Positions 50,601 to 62,135 of a stretch of 64,000 nucleotides of DNA are shown here, in pieces. A program made the position numbers and the translations under genes. The notes below the pieces were generated by a model. That model was not told where the DNA came from, ran no database searches, and saw nothing but the letters and a program-made list of their open reading frames with translations. The DNA comes from Haliaeetus albicilla (taxonomy: Eukaryota; Chordata; Aves; Accipitriformes; Accipitridae), in NCBI RefSeq assembly GCF_947461875.1, contig NC_091490.1, positions 21,596,984-21,660,983 on the forward strand, read 5' to 3'. How positions within the stretch are numbered: the first letter of the stretch is position 1; each line of letters opens with the position of its first letter.

Positions 50601-52084
50601 ATGCAATTATGACAACAGTGTGCATGCTTTCAGTATTCTCTTGATTTTTATTTACCACTGAACCTGAGGCAGGTTCTAACCTCTGTTATATCCAGGGTAA
50701 CCCCATAGTTTTATTTCACTAACCTGAATCTGATTTTAACTTTATAATTCAGAGTTTGGACTTACTTTTATTATTTAAGCATGTTTTAGGCATATTAATA
50801 TATTTCACTGTCACAAAACAGAACTATATTTGCCCTGTATGCAAGTACTTATGAGTTCCTATACTACTTGTTTTAACTTATCATCTGATGTGGAATACAG
50901 ACCAATTAGATATACCGGTGGCTTCCACCATATACATACAGAGCTTCCTGAGCAGCACCACTGTGAACCCCATGCTATCACTGCAAGAGCACCATGGAGT
51001 CCAGCCTCGAACAAGCCAAGGGAGGAAAATGAGACATAAGCTACTGTCTCTGCAGCTGCTTTAAAAAACCTTCAGTTTTCTGCCAAATGTTTTTAGCTGA
51101 AAACTTTCTCACTTTGTGTTTCAGCCAACTGTGAAAACTCCCACAGACGAAGCCACTTTCTGAATTGTTCTACTGAGGTAAAAAATAATAAAAGCATTGT
51201 TTCTGGCTTCCACTTTTTGTGGATATTTATACCTCTGGAAGTTAGTGCAGACTAATATGCCTGAGGAAATTTTTCCCTTTGGTACTTTTTTCAGTTTGCT
51301 GTACACAGACCATCATCTGTTCTTGCTAACTCATTCCCTTTGAAATAAAGTACTCAGAGATTCCCCCACCGCCCCTTCATTTTGGCCCCTGTAAGTTGCT
51401 GCAGTAGCGGAAAATAGTTAAGTTTTTAACTCCAGTAGCCAGTGGGGAAAGCTTAAACCATGAGACAAACAGAACTATAAACAAAAATGAAGGGACATAT
51501 AAAGAATCTTAATACTTTTATTCTCTTGGGGGGGGGCTGACTCATGATGTTAGAATGAATAAGGCCAGTAATAATAGTAAAATATTTCATTTTCTCTCTA
51601 TTTACAGGATGAGAAAATTTTCAATTCTAGTCCTACCAGACCAGAGCTGTTTGATAAAAGTTACTACTTTTCTGCACTTAAATACATGAGATTTCTGAAG
51701 GAGTTTTAGCATAGTAGTACAAAAATTGCTTAAAGCACTTGACAGATGCTAGAAATAAAATTATATATAATTTATAGATACATAAATTATGTTTATGTCT
51801 TGCTTAAAATATATAGAATCTTTATATATTAAAGTAATACATGCCTGTGTTACACATATAGATACACTGTATATTTATATTAAAATATCACATCTATACG
51901 TGTCTAGTTAAGGGGAAGTTACCATAATCCGATCCATAAACTTTAAGAGTATTTTAGGTTCCATCTGAACGTATAGAAAATAACTGAAGATAGTATCACA
52001 GTTACAGAAGTGTCATAGTCACAGTGAAAATATAGGAACACAAACATTCACCTCCACAGCACTGATATAGAAGGTTTAGGATGA
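47671..52084. other. Intergenic, no gene seen
   Basis: AT-rich. Frames of 119 codons or less at 48163-48618 lie on both strands in a slightly GC-richer patch and match nothing known to me. A G8 run is followed by an AP-1-like TGACTCA (about 51538-51545), and a TATA-rich stretch lies at about 51760-51900. Confidence 0.55.
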
Positions 52085-52405
52085 CTTAATAGAGCCTTTC
52101 AATACTTGCAACAAGGTTCTTGGGAAGATAAAGATTTTTGCAGAGATGCCTGGCTGGAAGATTAGAGACAATAGACATGAACTAAAATGGGAGGTTCTGA
52201 CTTGACATTAGGAAAACAGTTTTTGACAGTGACAGGACATGAAGCAGTGGAGCAGGCAGCCCAGGTAGCCCAAGAAGTCTGCACACTTGGAGGTTTTCAA
52301 AACCCTGAGAAACCTACTTTGAACTCAGTAGAGACCCTGCTCTGAGAAGTGGGTTGGACTGGATCCTGGGTCCCATCCAACCTGCATGAGTCTGTGAGTC
52401 TATGA
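52085..52405 (+). mobile_element. Old CR1 LINE 3' fragment, plus strand
   Basis: Begins near GAGCCTTTCAATACTTG (52092), a typical CR1 ORF2 3' segment. It continues through GGGAGGTTCTGACTTGACAT, CACTTGGAGGTTTTCAAAAC and GGGTTGGACTGGATCCTGGG to CATCCAACC, and ends with the worn octamers GAGTCTGTGAGTCTATG. Many small indels destroy the frame, so it is an old copy. Confidence 0.85.
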
Positions 52406-55400
52406 CATGTCTGCGTAAAAGCCAAAAGTATAATTTCTTACACGTATAGATTCTGAAGCATTCCAGACTCTGGATGTTTAAATATTTTTCCCCTATAATT
52501 TTGATTTTTGAAATGAGAAAGAAATCTCAAGAATATAGAAGAAACATACTCAAAGTCTCTGGCAGCTTTGGAAGAGAACTAGCAGACGATCACAACCACG
52601 TCATTGCGACAGAGTGCTACTTGACTCCTGCGCTGTGGTCACTACCTGTAAATGCATTCTTCAGTACAACCCATCATCACTCAAAAGCGGTGGTTTAAGC
52701 TTTGACAGTGCAGAGGACCATGCTGAGATTCATAGTTTCAATTCAGAAGTGGTGGGTAAGAAGCAGTATATGCCAGGCCTCCATGCAGTTATTTACACAT
52801 CTGAGCATTCAGACCTTCTGCATCTGTTTGTATTTATTCTAACTACCTGTTTGACATAGTTGACCTACCTGAATAACTTATCTCTCAAGCCAAATGAGCT
52901 TAAACTCATAAAGTTTAAATGAAAAATAAAAGCTCCAAAGATACTCAAGTTAGTGGGGTTTTTAATTACAGATCATAAAGAGAACCTCTTTCTCTTAAGC
53001 AAGGAGGGCCTTGCTTTGCTGGTAACTGTTGAAACACACTCCTTAAGACTGGGAGATCTTTCAGCAAAGCTAAGTGTACTGTCAATTTCAAGCTGCTTTT
53101 TCACTGCCTGAGTGTTCCTATACTCTCTACCACGGTTTCTGGTGCCTGGTGATTTGTATCTCTGGTAGCAAACAAGTAAAATCATAGCTGTGAGCAACCC
53201 GCAGGTAACAGCTACAAGCTTTACACCTCAGCTGTAGATTCGGAGTGGCCTGAGAACTAGCTGAGACATTTCTATTCTCAGATGACTCATCACTTTTTAC
53301 GGATATTAAATTCTGTGCTGTAATTACTAAAGTCTTTCACAATCTTCTTGCTCAGAGATGAGTATTCAAATCATCTGGGATTAGGCTGTAATTAACTATG
53401 AACAGCATTCCTTACAAGCATATATCCGCTTTTACGAACAAACCTAGTTTTTGCAATAGTTTTTGCTCCTCACAGCTACTTGACTTATGGTTGGGCTAAA
53501 CAGGCTTCAGACAGTGGTCCCCTTCCATCATAGTGCAACTGGATCATGCAATCTCTTAGAAAGTAGGCTGCCTTCTGCACTGTTCCTAGACACAAGAAAC
53601 ACTTAAGATGTCAGAGTTCTACTATAATTGGGCATGGTATAAGCCTCAGGCTCCTACTACATTGTTTTTACAAAGGACAATATAATGCTACAGTCTTGAA
53701 TTGTACTGTCTAGGATTGTCTTCAAACTGTGTTTAAGAAAAATAATAGCTAAAATGCTGCAGAGGTGATTTAAAACACCACTGTGTTTTACAAGATGGGA
53801 AACATACAGATTTCTTATACAGCTTTATATAGTTTTTAAATGTTTCTGTAAATAGACCATAGGACTTCTGTTCATGTGGACATACAGTATCTCAGAAGCA
53901 ACAATATGGATATATTCACTGAAGCAGAAGCCAAGCATTGTTTACATAACTCCCCTCCAAAAAAACAGAAGACTTGCTTTCACTCAGTCATACAGCTGCA
54001 GAGATTGTGCTTTTGCAGAAATTGAAGCAGGGCTGTTGGGTTTGTCCCCCTTAATGCTCCTTAATTTTTATCTTGTCCTGCCCCCTGGTGGGAACGCAGG
54101 CCGCAGGTCTGTCGGTTTCACAAAGGCACATTTGTACAATACAACCCTAAATTACACTGCATTTCTTATATAGCTATTTGTGAAAAAGAATGTGTATTTA
54201 ATGAAATATTAAGGGAAATATATTATTATTATTATTTAATAAAAGGCTGTGTGTTTTATCTAAAAATTAACAAAGCACCTGCAGAATTTTCACAGTGTTG
54301 CAATAAATATCCTTTCTATTCCAGATAGACACTTAACAGTCACCATTAAACGAGAATGGATAGTAAATATATATATAAACATACAATGTTCATTATTCAA
54401 TGGTGTTTTAGTAGGAGCTCAGGATATAGTATCATCTATAGCATGAGAGAAAGTTTGTTTATTTACAGATTACATAGATTTCATTCTTTTATTTCTAGAA
54501 GGATCAACAAAGATGACAGTACAGACCTGCTGTGGGTTACAGCAGTTGATAGTTGAAAGGTACTTTAGAGCTAACAGGTAGGAAGGACAAAAGCAGAATC
54601 AAAGGCCTTAAAAGTGTTAACACTTATCATCCATTTAACTGCTGTAATTCTGCTCTCACTGAATGATTTCCTCTAAGACTTACAAAATAAGGTACTATCA
54701 GCACAGGTAAATGCCGATCTTAACCTCTTCAGCCCATTCAGCCATGTTTAGATTATTTTTAACACATCTGTATTGCAACCTCAATTCCTTCATCCCATTT
54801 CAGCTCAAAACACTTCCGTATACTCACGAACTCCCTCAGGCAGCCAGGTCACCCACTGGCACTTCAGCTTTCCCTTGCCCTGAACTCCGGGTGCTGTAGA
54901 CTCTAATGGCTGCAGGCAGCACATTCTGCTCTTGTCTATACTAGAGCTGTAGTGGAGGTGGGAGAAATCATTCAGCCCCACTCAGTTCACTGGAGGTTTG
55001 ACAGTGAAAACACCAGCACTGCAGTCTCTGAACACACCATAGGCAACAATGTTTGCAAGGGCTCACTATCGCAACAAAAATAGCAAGACCAGGGTGTGGC
55101 ATTGGAGTGCACTCACCTCCCCATGCTCCAGGAACCACCACAGGCCTCTTGATAAACCAGAACAGTCTCAGCAGCAGCCAGAGCCCTGTCCACCCCGACT
55201 TCTTCAGGTGCATTTGCCTTCATCATGCATCCACAAAACAAATGGATCTTTACACCTTTCCGTGGTTTCCTATTGCAGAAGAGTTACTTTTTAATGTGTG
55301 TACAAATATGCAAGCTGACAAAAAAGCTCAATCCTGTTCTCACCCAGACAATAAAGATCAGAAGTAACTGTAGAGGCATATGTAAGAACAAAACACTAAA

Positions 55401-55455
55401 ATACCAGAAAATATCAGAAACTAGAGCAGAGGCTTTATGGTTTCCATACACATTG

Positions 55456-55540
55456 TGGCCTGGATTCTCAGCTGGTATAGAGCAGCATAAATTCCACTGC
55501 CTTCAACTTAACTGCTCTGCACTCACCAAGAATCCAGCCA
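55456..55540. repeat. Worn 85-bp hairpin repeat (MITE-like amniote relic)
   Basis: Two arms of about 34 bases are reverse complements with some mismatches: TGGCCTGGATTCT...AGAGCAGCATAA (55456-55490) and TTAACTGCTCTG...AGAATCCAGCCA (55508-55540). A 17-base middle contains ATTCCACTGCCTTCAAC. Layout and words (GGATTCTCAGCTGGT, ACTGCCTTCAA) match an old palindromic repeat widely spread in turtles, crocodilians and birds, whose centre is CATTGAAGTCAATGG. Family name not assigned. Confidence 0.6.
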
Positions 55541-56155
55541 TGTGTGACAGCTTTGGGCAAAGGGAGAATAGACATCTTTTTGCAGTTACATAACAATTTG
55601 CCTAAGTTGTGAATTTACAAGTTGCAATCAGACTGGCCTACCCTGCAGAGGCATATGAAAATGCCCCAGGCTACGTGACACAGAATTACGTAATGTTCCT
55701 GACTGATCAAAAACCTAGTAAGAAAGGGTAGGTTGCAGATGAAGATGAACTGCCAGCTGCAGACTAAAACCAGAATGTTTAGAGAACAATTTCTTACGAC
55801 TGTATTACCACAGGACAACCTTTTCTCTACCCAAACCAGACTAATTTGCGCTCAGGGATTATATGTCTTTATGAACCCCAGGTACTGGGGTACATCATAG
55901 GATTGTTTTCAGAGCTGTTTGATGGCTTATATTAATAATGCTCTCACCACACAATTAAAACCTGATGAGATCTCAGTTTGGTTAAGCTCAGTTAAATTGT
56001 CAAGGGTACAAGTAGGTGCTATAAAGTCTAATTAAAAAAAAAGAACTCTCATTCTTTTTACATTGAAACACAAAAGGGATTCTGGTTCATCTCCAGTGAC
56101 TGTAATTGATTTAGTCACTGATTTATACAAATTTATATTCTAAATAATTCAGATG

Positions 56156-56193
56156 AGGACCTGATTCTGCAATCCCTCTTTGTGTCAAATAGG
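56156..56193 (+). repeat. Relic of an ancient amniote palindromic repeat
   Basis: AGGACCTGATTCTGCAATCC and the following CTCTTTGTGTCAAATAGG resemble the outer arm of the same group of old repeats; the second arm is not recognisable. Confidence 0.4.
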
Positions 56194-57468
56194 ATATACT
56201 CAGGTGAATAACAACATTGATTTTACTATTCTAACTGCACACAGGAAATAAGTAAATAAATAAGTAGGAAGCTTTCCAAGGTGAGAAATTATCTTACATT
56301 TTGTGGAACTTTGGATTATAAAACACTATCATGCTTAAAATTATTTGGTTAGGCCATCCAGCCCATAAGCAGTTTTCTTGACATGCTCAGGGAAGAGGCA
56401 GATAGCCAAACCCTGCCTACTCACTAATGGCCTGTGAGTCAGAGCAATCTCCCTGAAGCAATCTAGAGATAGCACAGGTCTGCCCCACCTCTAGGCCACA
56501 GAAAGGACCTTTTAGGGACCAGCCTCGGTGTTAAGCTCTGCAGGAGCTGCAAAATGGAAGAAATTCCCATCTAGCAAGCTCTAGGGCTTTCAAGACCTCT
56601 TTGTATAACACATCTCCCTTTACCTGCTGTTTGCCCCAAAGCCCAAACACAGAGTTGGAGCCAACCGAAGGAGGTGGTGAAGGAGGAGGCAAAGACTTTG
56701 GGCATAGCTCCTAGGCATGCAGCTTCACATCTTGGAGTTGCTGACCAGGAGAGCTGACTTCTTTCATCAAACCAAAAGATACAGCTGGAAAAAAGAGACA
56801 AGTTTTCAAGACACATGGTCTTTAATGGCTTTTCTCTGCCCAAGACCTTTTTTTTTTCCCAACCAACTGGTCTGTCTAATATAAAGTATCACATTTGCCT
56901 ATCCATCTTGTATATTCACCGAGCACTTAAAGTCATCTGAATAAAAGAAAACCTCTGGCATTAGAAAACAGAGGTGATTCCCTTAACAGATAGGAGTGGT
57001 TGGTACATGTGTCTTGGCTCTGGCCAGTTTTTGCTGTGGACCACTGATGGTCCTCCCTAATCTAAGCAGTGTGCAACAAATTCCTTGCAAATCTTCTAAC
57101 TGTTCCCTTTCACTAACATCATGCAGGACAGTTTCCATAGGTTTACAAACTCTTTCCCTCAAGCCATAATGGGGGAAGAAGGGAGTGAACCCAAAGTAGG
57201 AAGATATTTCAGTGATTTGTAAGCAGTGTGAGGAATTCTATAGAAGAGATTACTTCTATGTAATCACTAACGGCTTCCATATAACCATTAAGTGTCTGAG
57301 CATATTCTCCAGAAAGATGTGCTGCTTGGCAGTCCCAGTCACCCCACTGTGATACCATTAGAGGACTTGCTCTTTTTGCCCAGGATGCAGCCAGCATAAG
57401 TTACCTGACCTCCCTGACAAGATTTTAAGATGCCTAAAGGAAAGCAGCAAAGTACATGTCACAAATAC

Positions 57469-57489
57469 AAAAAAAAAAAAAAAAAAAAA
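57469..57489 (+). repeat. A21 homopolymer
   Basis: Twenty-one consecutive A. The sequence upstream shows no sign of a processed retrocopy. Confidence 0.9.
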
Positions 57490-57829
57490 TCTGCATTTCT
57501 CAGCAGTATTAAGTATAGCAGAAACCATCAATATGCCTCCGTGTGTGTATCTGTGTGTGTGCAAGAGAGTACCAGTTGTCCGGACAAATAACAGAAAAAA
57601 CAAATTCCAGTTGTGCAAATTTTAAAAAACCATTTGAGCTCACATTCTGTACATCAGGCTACATCAGACATAACATGTTATACTGCACAAAGTATATTGC
57701 AAATATTTATTTTCACTATAAAAAGAAATAAACTGTAGCTAATTAAACATCGCACTGCCTTTGGAAAAGAAAACAGAATACGAGGAGACTGAGAGGGCTA
57801 TCTATACTCAGCCCAGTGACCAGAAACTG

Positions 57830-57979
57830 TAACTAAGGAACCTACCTCGCTTCTAGCACAGGCCACTGATTTGCCTTTCCATTGCAGGCTCTGGTCTGTG
57901 GCTGGGCTCTTGGTCTCTGCAGCCTGAGTGGCACTGTAATTCACCTTCTGGGAAAACTCCCTGCTGAGATTTTGTTGCA
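57830..57979 (-). other. Exon-like segment on the minus strand (uncertain)
   Basis: Reading leftwards, possible acceptors CACTAG, AATCTCAG or TTTTCCCAG (about 57980-57938) lead into about 100-150 open bases. These end at AGAAGCGAG followed by GTAGGT, a good splice-donor pattern (near 57830). The open frame reads ...QKVNYSATQAAETKSPATD and is hydrophilic; another frame is also open almost to the donor. It lies about 250 bases inside the candidate minus-strand first exon next to the CpG-rich patch. It may be a coding exon, a non-coding RNA exon or chance. Confidence 0.2.
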
Positions 57980-58230
57980 ATGCCTAGTGAGGATGGTCAG
58001 GTTTTCCATCTCTTCAGACTCCAGTCAAGTGTTTTCAGCATTACGACCAAAAAGGTGAGTGACCCAGTTAGAGATTTAAATATTAATACTTGTGTATCTT
58101 ATCTTCTGTCTCCTAAGCAACCACTCTTCTTTCTGTTCTTGTTTCAGAAGATCTAAAATACAAACACACGAAAAGATTAAGCAAAAATATACATTGTTAT
58201 TTCCCTCAGAAGGATATGCACTCTCCCCTA

Positions 58231-58250
58231 CCTGAGGTATTTTTTGCCAT
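58231..58250 (-). promoter_or_regulatory. Kozak-type ATG with adjacent splice-donor pattern (minus strand)
   Basis: On the minus strand, AAGCCATGGC (ATG at 58250-58248) is a near-ideal start context. Sixteen bases after the ATG comes CTCAG followed by GTAGGG, a good donor, with the last exon base at 58232. Together with the upstream CpG-rich patch this forms the outline of a first exon. Several ATGs lie further upstream, so the ATG need not be the start. Confidence 0.25.
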
Positions 58251-58302
58251 GGCTTGTCACCAGCAAATGCCAGAAAGCCATTTGCCTGACTTCATCAGAG
58301 AG

Positions 58303-58755
58303 ACGTGAGGTAACCCGATGACATGCGTTAGGGAGCTCTCGCCCAATTCACATCATGGATCTCCGCTCTGGCACCTGGAGCGCCTCATTCTCCCCCTCCA
58401 ACCTTGGGGATTGCATGGCTGTTTCTCACACTTCCCCCCCCCAGTCCTCACCACCTTTGTGGCATTTTGCCCTTTCTTAAATACGCTTTCACAGAGGTGC
58501 TACCAGTCCGGCTGAGGGGCTCAGCTGCGCTCTGCAGCGGGGCTGGTGGAACCGGCTGGAACCGGCTGTGCCCAACACGGGGCCGACCCGACCTCCCCTC
58601 ACAGGGACCGTCCTGCCGCGCCCCCTGCTGCCAGCACCTCGCTACAGACACCCCGCACAGGGGAACCCGGCAAAGGGAAAATTCAGGACAAAGGGCGTTT
58701 TCTGGGAGGGCTCCAGTGAAGTGAAACTGATACTACTCTCAGAAGGACGATAGTT
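58303..58755. promoter_or_regulatory. CpG-rich patch, candidate promoter
   Basis: By hand count, 58501-58680 carries 14 CpG in 180 bases at roughly two-thirds GC, and 58303-58755 carries about 23. Everywhere else in the window CpG is scarce. The core also has a perfect 10-base tandem pair GGAACCGGCT (58548-58567). CpG patches of this kind usually mark constitutive promoters in vertebrates. No good donor follows on the + strand nearby, whereas one does on the minus strand at 58231, favouring leftward transcription. It is shorter than a classic CpG island. Confidence 0.5.
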
Positions 58756-60504
58756 TGCTGGTGGTCCTTGATGAAGAGTGCTGTTTTTCCCCACTCACAG
58801 AAGGGACTTCTTTTTTGCAATTTTCTGAAGTTTGTGTGATCCCTTACGGTCCAAGCAAGTTGAAATTGAATTCTCCTTAGTGAAAGGAGTCACCACAATC
58901 CTCCACTCACACCCATAATCACATCCATGCATGGCTAACTATTTGAGCTGGTCAAAATTACAATGAAAGAAATATACCATCGGCTAAAATGCGCTTGCAT
59001 GAAAGAACTGAATGGATTTGAGAAATACAGCCATTCCCAAGAGGCAGCTGTATTACCTGTTATCAGCTAAAGGTGAACTGAAATTTCCAGCCTGGTTCTC
59101 CTAAAACATAGGTTTTTCTTTGAACTGTTGGCTTTTTATCTTAATTCAGGATGAAAAAAAGTCTTCAAAGAAAAAAATCACTTGAATGTTTTCCTGGAGG
59201 AAAATACCATTTCCCAACTGCCTTCCCAATTCCTTTGAGCAGTCTCTCTTTGCAAAGCACTTTTACCAAAGCTCTTCCAGTAGGGAATATTTTATGAAAC
59301 ACGTTTGAAAGAGATTAAAAGATGTTCATCACCCAAAAGATGCAAAGACACATCTTAGCTTCTCCCAACAAATAATGTAATTCTCCCCCTTGGATCAGCC
59401 AAAGAAAAATGTACTTCAACAGAGCAGCAAACAAGATGGCTGCCTCTGCCCTTTGCTTTTCCAGCACACACTGCTGGAAAAGTGCTCACTGCTTACTTCA
59501 GAAAGTGCAGGTTGTTAGCAGGACAATAAAGGATAAGTAAATATGCAAACATGAGTCTAATCTATTTCTTATCTATGACCTATTAATATGCTGAAAAATA
59601 ACAGCTGGGAATTAGTTGTTGAGGACACTCAGTACATCAAGGGGAAAAAAAAAGGCAGCCTCAGATCAAATTTTCTTCTAGAAGTTGCTATATAGAGACA
59701 AAATCTTCCTTTTGTGCACCTACTTCTTAATCTTTGCTAAATTTTTAATATGATTAACACATAAGGTCTACACAGGGTCATTAAATCCTCTAATCTTACA
59801 TTTAGAAGCCCACAGAATTTTTTCAAAACCAACAATCATCTGTCTTTTAGTTGAAACAATGGAAAGTCCATCACCCCTTTCCTTCTTCCTTCCAGTCATT
59901 AATACGTCTGACTTACAAGAATTTCACTTGAAACACTACAGACCCACACTGATATAATCACGTGAGTTGCCTTCTTTACTGCAGCAGAATTACAAATTGG
60001 AATCCTCCTCCTAACATAGCTGTAGAAATGCTCGGGGAAAAAGAAAAGCTGCTTAGTGCTCGGGGACAAAGAAGTGGATGCTTCTGCCTTGGCAGAGGTG
60101 ACAGTTTCAAGAGAGCGTGCTTTAGAAATCATGCTGATGGCATGTGCCCTCAGGGCCGAGAGTCATCAGGGAGCCCAGTTTCCTTTTCCTACGTTCACCA
60201 CAGGTACCATGATTATTGTTTTTATCTACCCACCAGTACAGAAAGTCTCTTCTGCTGCTGCTGTTTGGTTCATTCATCAGTAGATTTCCATGAGTTATAT
60301 TACATGAGAATCTGGACCTTCATTAAAGTAAAGTAATGAGGTAACTTTTATACCTGTATTCAGTTATAAAAAAATACATCTATTTTTAGGAAGTAGTTTA
60401 CACGCCTAGGAATGATATTATTATTCCTTTGTTCCTGTGACTTCTCCAAGAGAAAAAAAAAAAAAAGTTATTTGTATTACAGTAGTGATTATATCCCCCT
60501 AACA

Positions 60505-60605
60505 GTGTCTGACTGTGCTAGGCACAGTAAATGCATGAAACATTAAAGTGAATTCCTGCCTCAGAGAGGTTACACATTAAGTATACATGACAACAGATGG
60601 AGAAA
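60505..60605 (+). repeat. Possible ancient CR1/L3-like 3' fragment
   Basis: GTGCTAGGCACAGTAAATGC, then AATTCCTGCCTCAGAGAGGT, TACACATTAAGTATACATGA and CAACAGATGG follow the order of an old amniote repeat end that typically reads GGCACTGTACAAA ... GTCCCTGCCCCAAAGAGCTTAC. Alignment needed to confirm. Confidence 0.45.
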
Positions 60606-61479
60606 ACCCTTGAGTATTAACATTGCATGCACCAGAAGGGATTATTCCCACCACGCATGAATTAGAATGTACACTGTTGCTACTTGTACTGAAAGTCCTT
60701 GGTCCAATACCACATCTTGCAGGACTGGAGGTGGAATTAAGTTTTCTTTCAAAGTCTGCAGATTGAGTTCTCCCTCCCACACATTTCATTATACTGCTGT
60801 CAAAGTTCATTCTCACCGGCATTGTCTTTTTTTTTTTTGAAAATGTTTTCAGATTGCAAAAGGCTGCGATGGAAAGAATCACTAACACAAATTTGACATG
60901 CTTTACTGTAAGCAGTAGAAGGAAACTCTGCCTGCATTGCAGGCATGACAATCAGCATATTCCACAGGTAAGAGTACTTGTTTGCCTCATCTGAAAGCAA
61001 CACAGAACATAGCTGCACCAACAGTCATCATTTACTTTCCTATCAGTGCACCAGTGGTCAGCAACAAGGGAAAAGGAGAGCTTAGTAAAATCTAACATGC
61101 TGTGCTTGAATATGCAGGGTCTGGAGCATTTCTGCAGCAAACTACTGACCTGAAAGTCCAGATGGTTTGTAAGCAGTGCCCTTACAAGCCATTTTCACTC
61201 TGACTAAGCCAATTTAAAATCTGTTATGCTTGTGTCTACTGAGAACAACTTTTGGCGTATCTCAAATACATTGTAGAGTGGTTTTCATTTTTGAGAAGCT
61301 TTTGTTAAGAAATGCTACTTGTTTAGCTTAAATAAGTGAGTTTTAAATAGAATAAATCACTTGGAGCCAATCACAGCATTAGGACACAGGGATCATAGCA
61401 TAATATTTTGTGATTTGGTATACTGTTTGTTTAGCGATACTTACTTAGCATAAGTAGCTAGATTTGCTGAAGCCTTAGG

Positions 61480-61850
61480 CTGCAAGCTGTGTACTTTCAC
61501 CTAAATATGCTGAACTTTTACCTACTTGAGCAAAAGAGGCCCTCCAGAGCCAGCACAAACTGGAAGATAAGGAGGGTACAACCATCAGCAGAAGCTGCAA
61601 CTCAACAAGACGATGGCCTGCCTGGAGACAGTGAAGGAATCCAATAAGGTGTTAGAATACCTCAGACCAGAATCACCATTGGACCAAAAGGCACATGAAA
61701 GAAGTGTGAAGAATGCACGATTGCACAGATTGTAAGTGCATAATTGCTCAGGGATTTCTTTGTTCAGGGTCTCTCTGCAGAGGAACCCAGCTCAAGCTGT
61801 TTTTTCCCCAGGTGTACCATTTGAATAATTTTATCATTTTTTTAAATAAG
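61480..61850 (+). mobile_element. Possible decayed LTR or other retroelement fragment
   Basis: A patch richer in GC than its surroundings contains AGAGGCCCTCCAGAGCCAGC, GGACCAAAAGGCACATG and GGGATTTCTTTGTTCAGGGT followed by CTCTCTGCAGAGG. This sequence style reminds me of avian LTRs. No TG...CA ends, target duplication or poly(A) signal could be fixed, so this is a weak call. Confidence 0.25.
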
Positions 61851-62084
61851 ATTCAATGCCTGAGACTCTGCTACAGGAAACCTAGGGTTTGAACTGTGAA
61901 GAAATTTCTTTAACACTTTGTTTCTTCTTCTTATGCCTAATACTTTTGAACTTCCATAGGACTAATCAAGCCAAGAGAATACTCTGTCATAGGCTCTGTG
62001 TGGACCAGATGTGCTTCTGTTGATGTTTCTGAGAGATTTCTCCCAGTAGATTTGAATTGGGAACATGAAGAGGCCATATGGTAG

Positions 62085-62135
62085 TAAAGATAACTTACAT
62101 AGCACCTTTTATCACTGAATATCACAAAGCACCTT
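62085..62135 (+). repeat. Possible ancient SINE/LINE relic
   Basis: CATAGCACCTTTTATCACTG followed by AATATCACAAAGCACCTTGC and AAAT resembles a worn piece of an old amniote repeat reading TAGCACCTTTCATC...CTCAAAGCACTTTACAAA. About 45 bases recognisable. Confidence 0.4.

Larger units (their letters stand above)
52406..57800. other. Intergenic, no supported gene
   Basis: Mostly AT-rich. It holds an ATT microsatellite (about 54221-54237), an 85-bp worn hairpin repeat (55456-55540), a related relic at 56156-56193, an AAAT run at about 56248-56264 and an A21 run (57469-57489). The minus-strand frame 52973-53197 encodes a hydrophobic stretch followed by a basic tail but has only weak splice-acceptor sequence before it; see findings. 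Confidence 0.5.

Noticed and set aside
52085..52405. Local gene fragment suggested by phrases such as CTTGGAGGTTTTCAAAACCC
   Set aside because: The ordered matches are those of a CR1 3' end, so it is a repeat.
57469..57489. A21 run as the tail of a processed pseudogene
   Set aside because: The preceding sequence shows no coding remnant or target duplication.
59962..60336. 124-codon frame as a first exon of PALMD or another gene
   Set aside because: The translated start does not resemble palmdelphin, and no CpG-rich promoter or clear donor goes with it.
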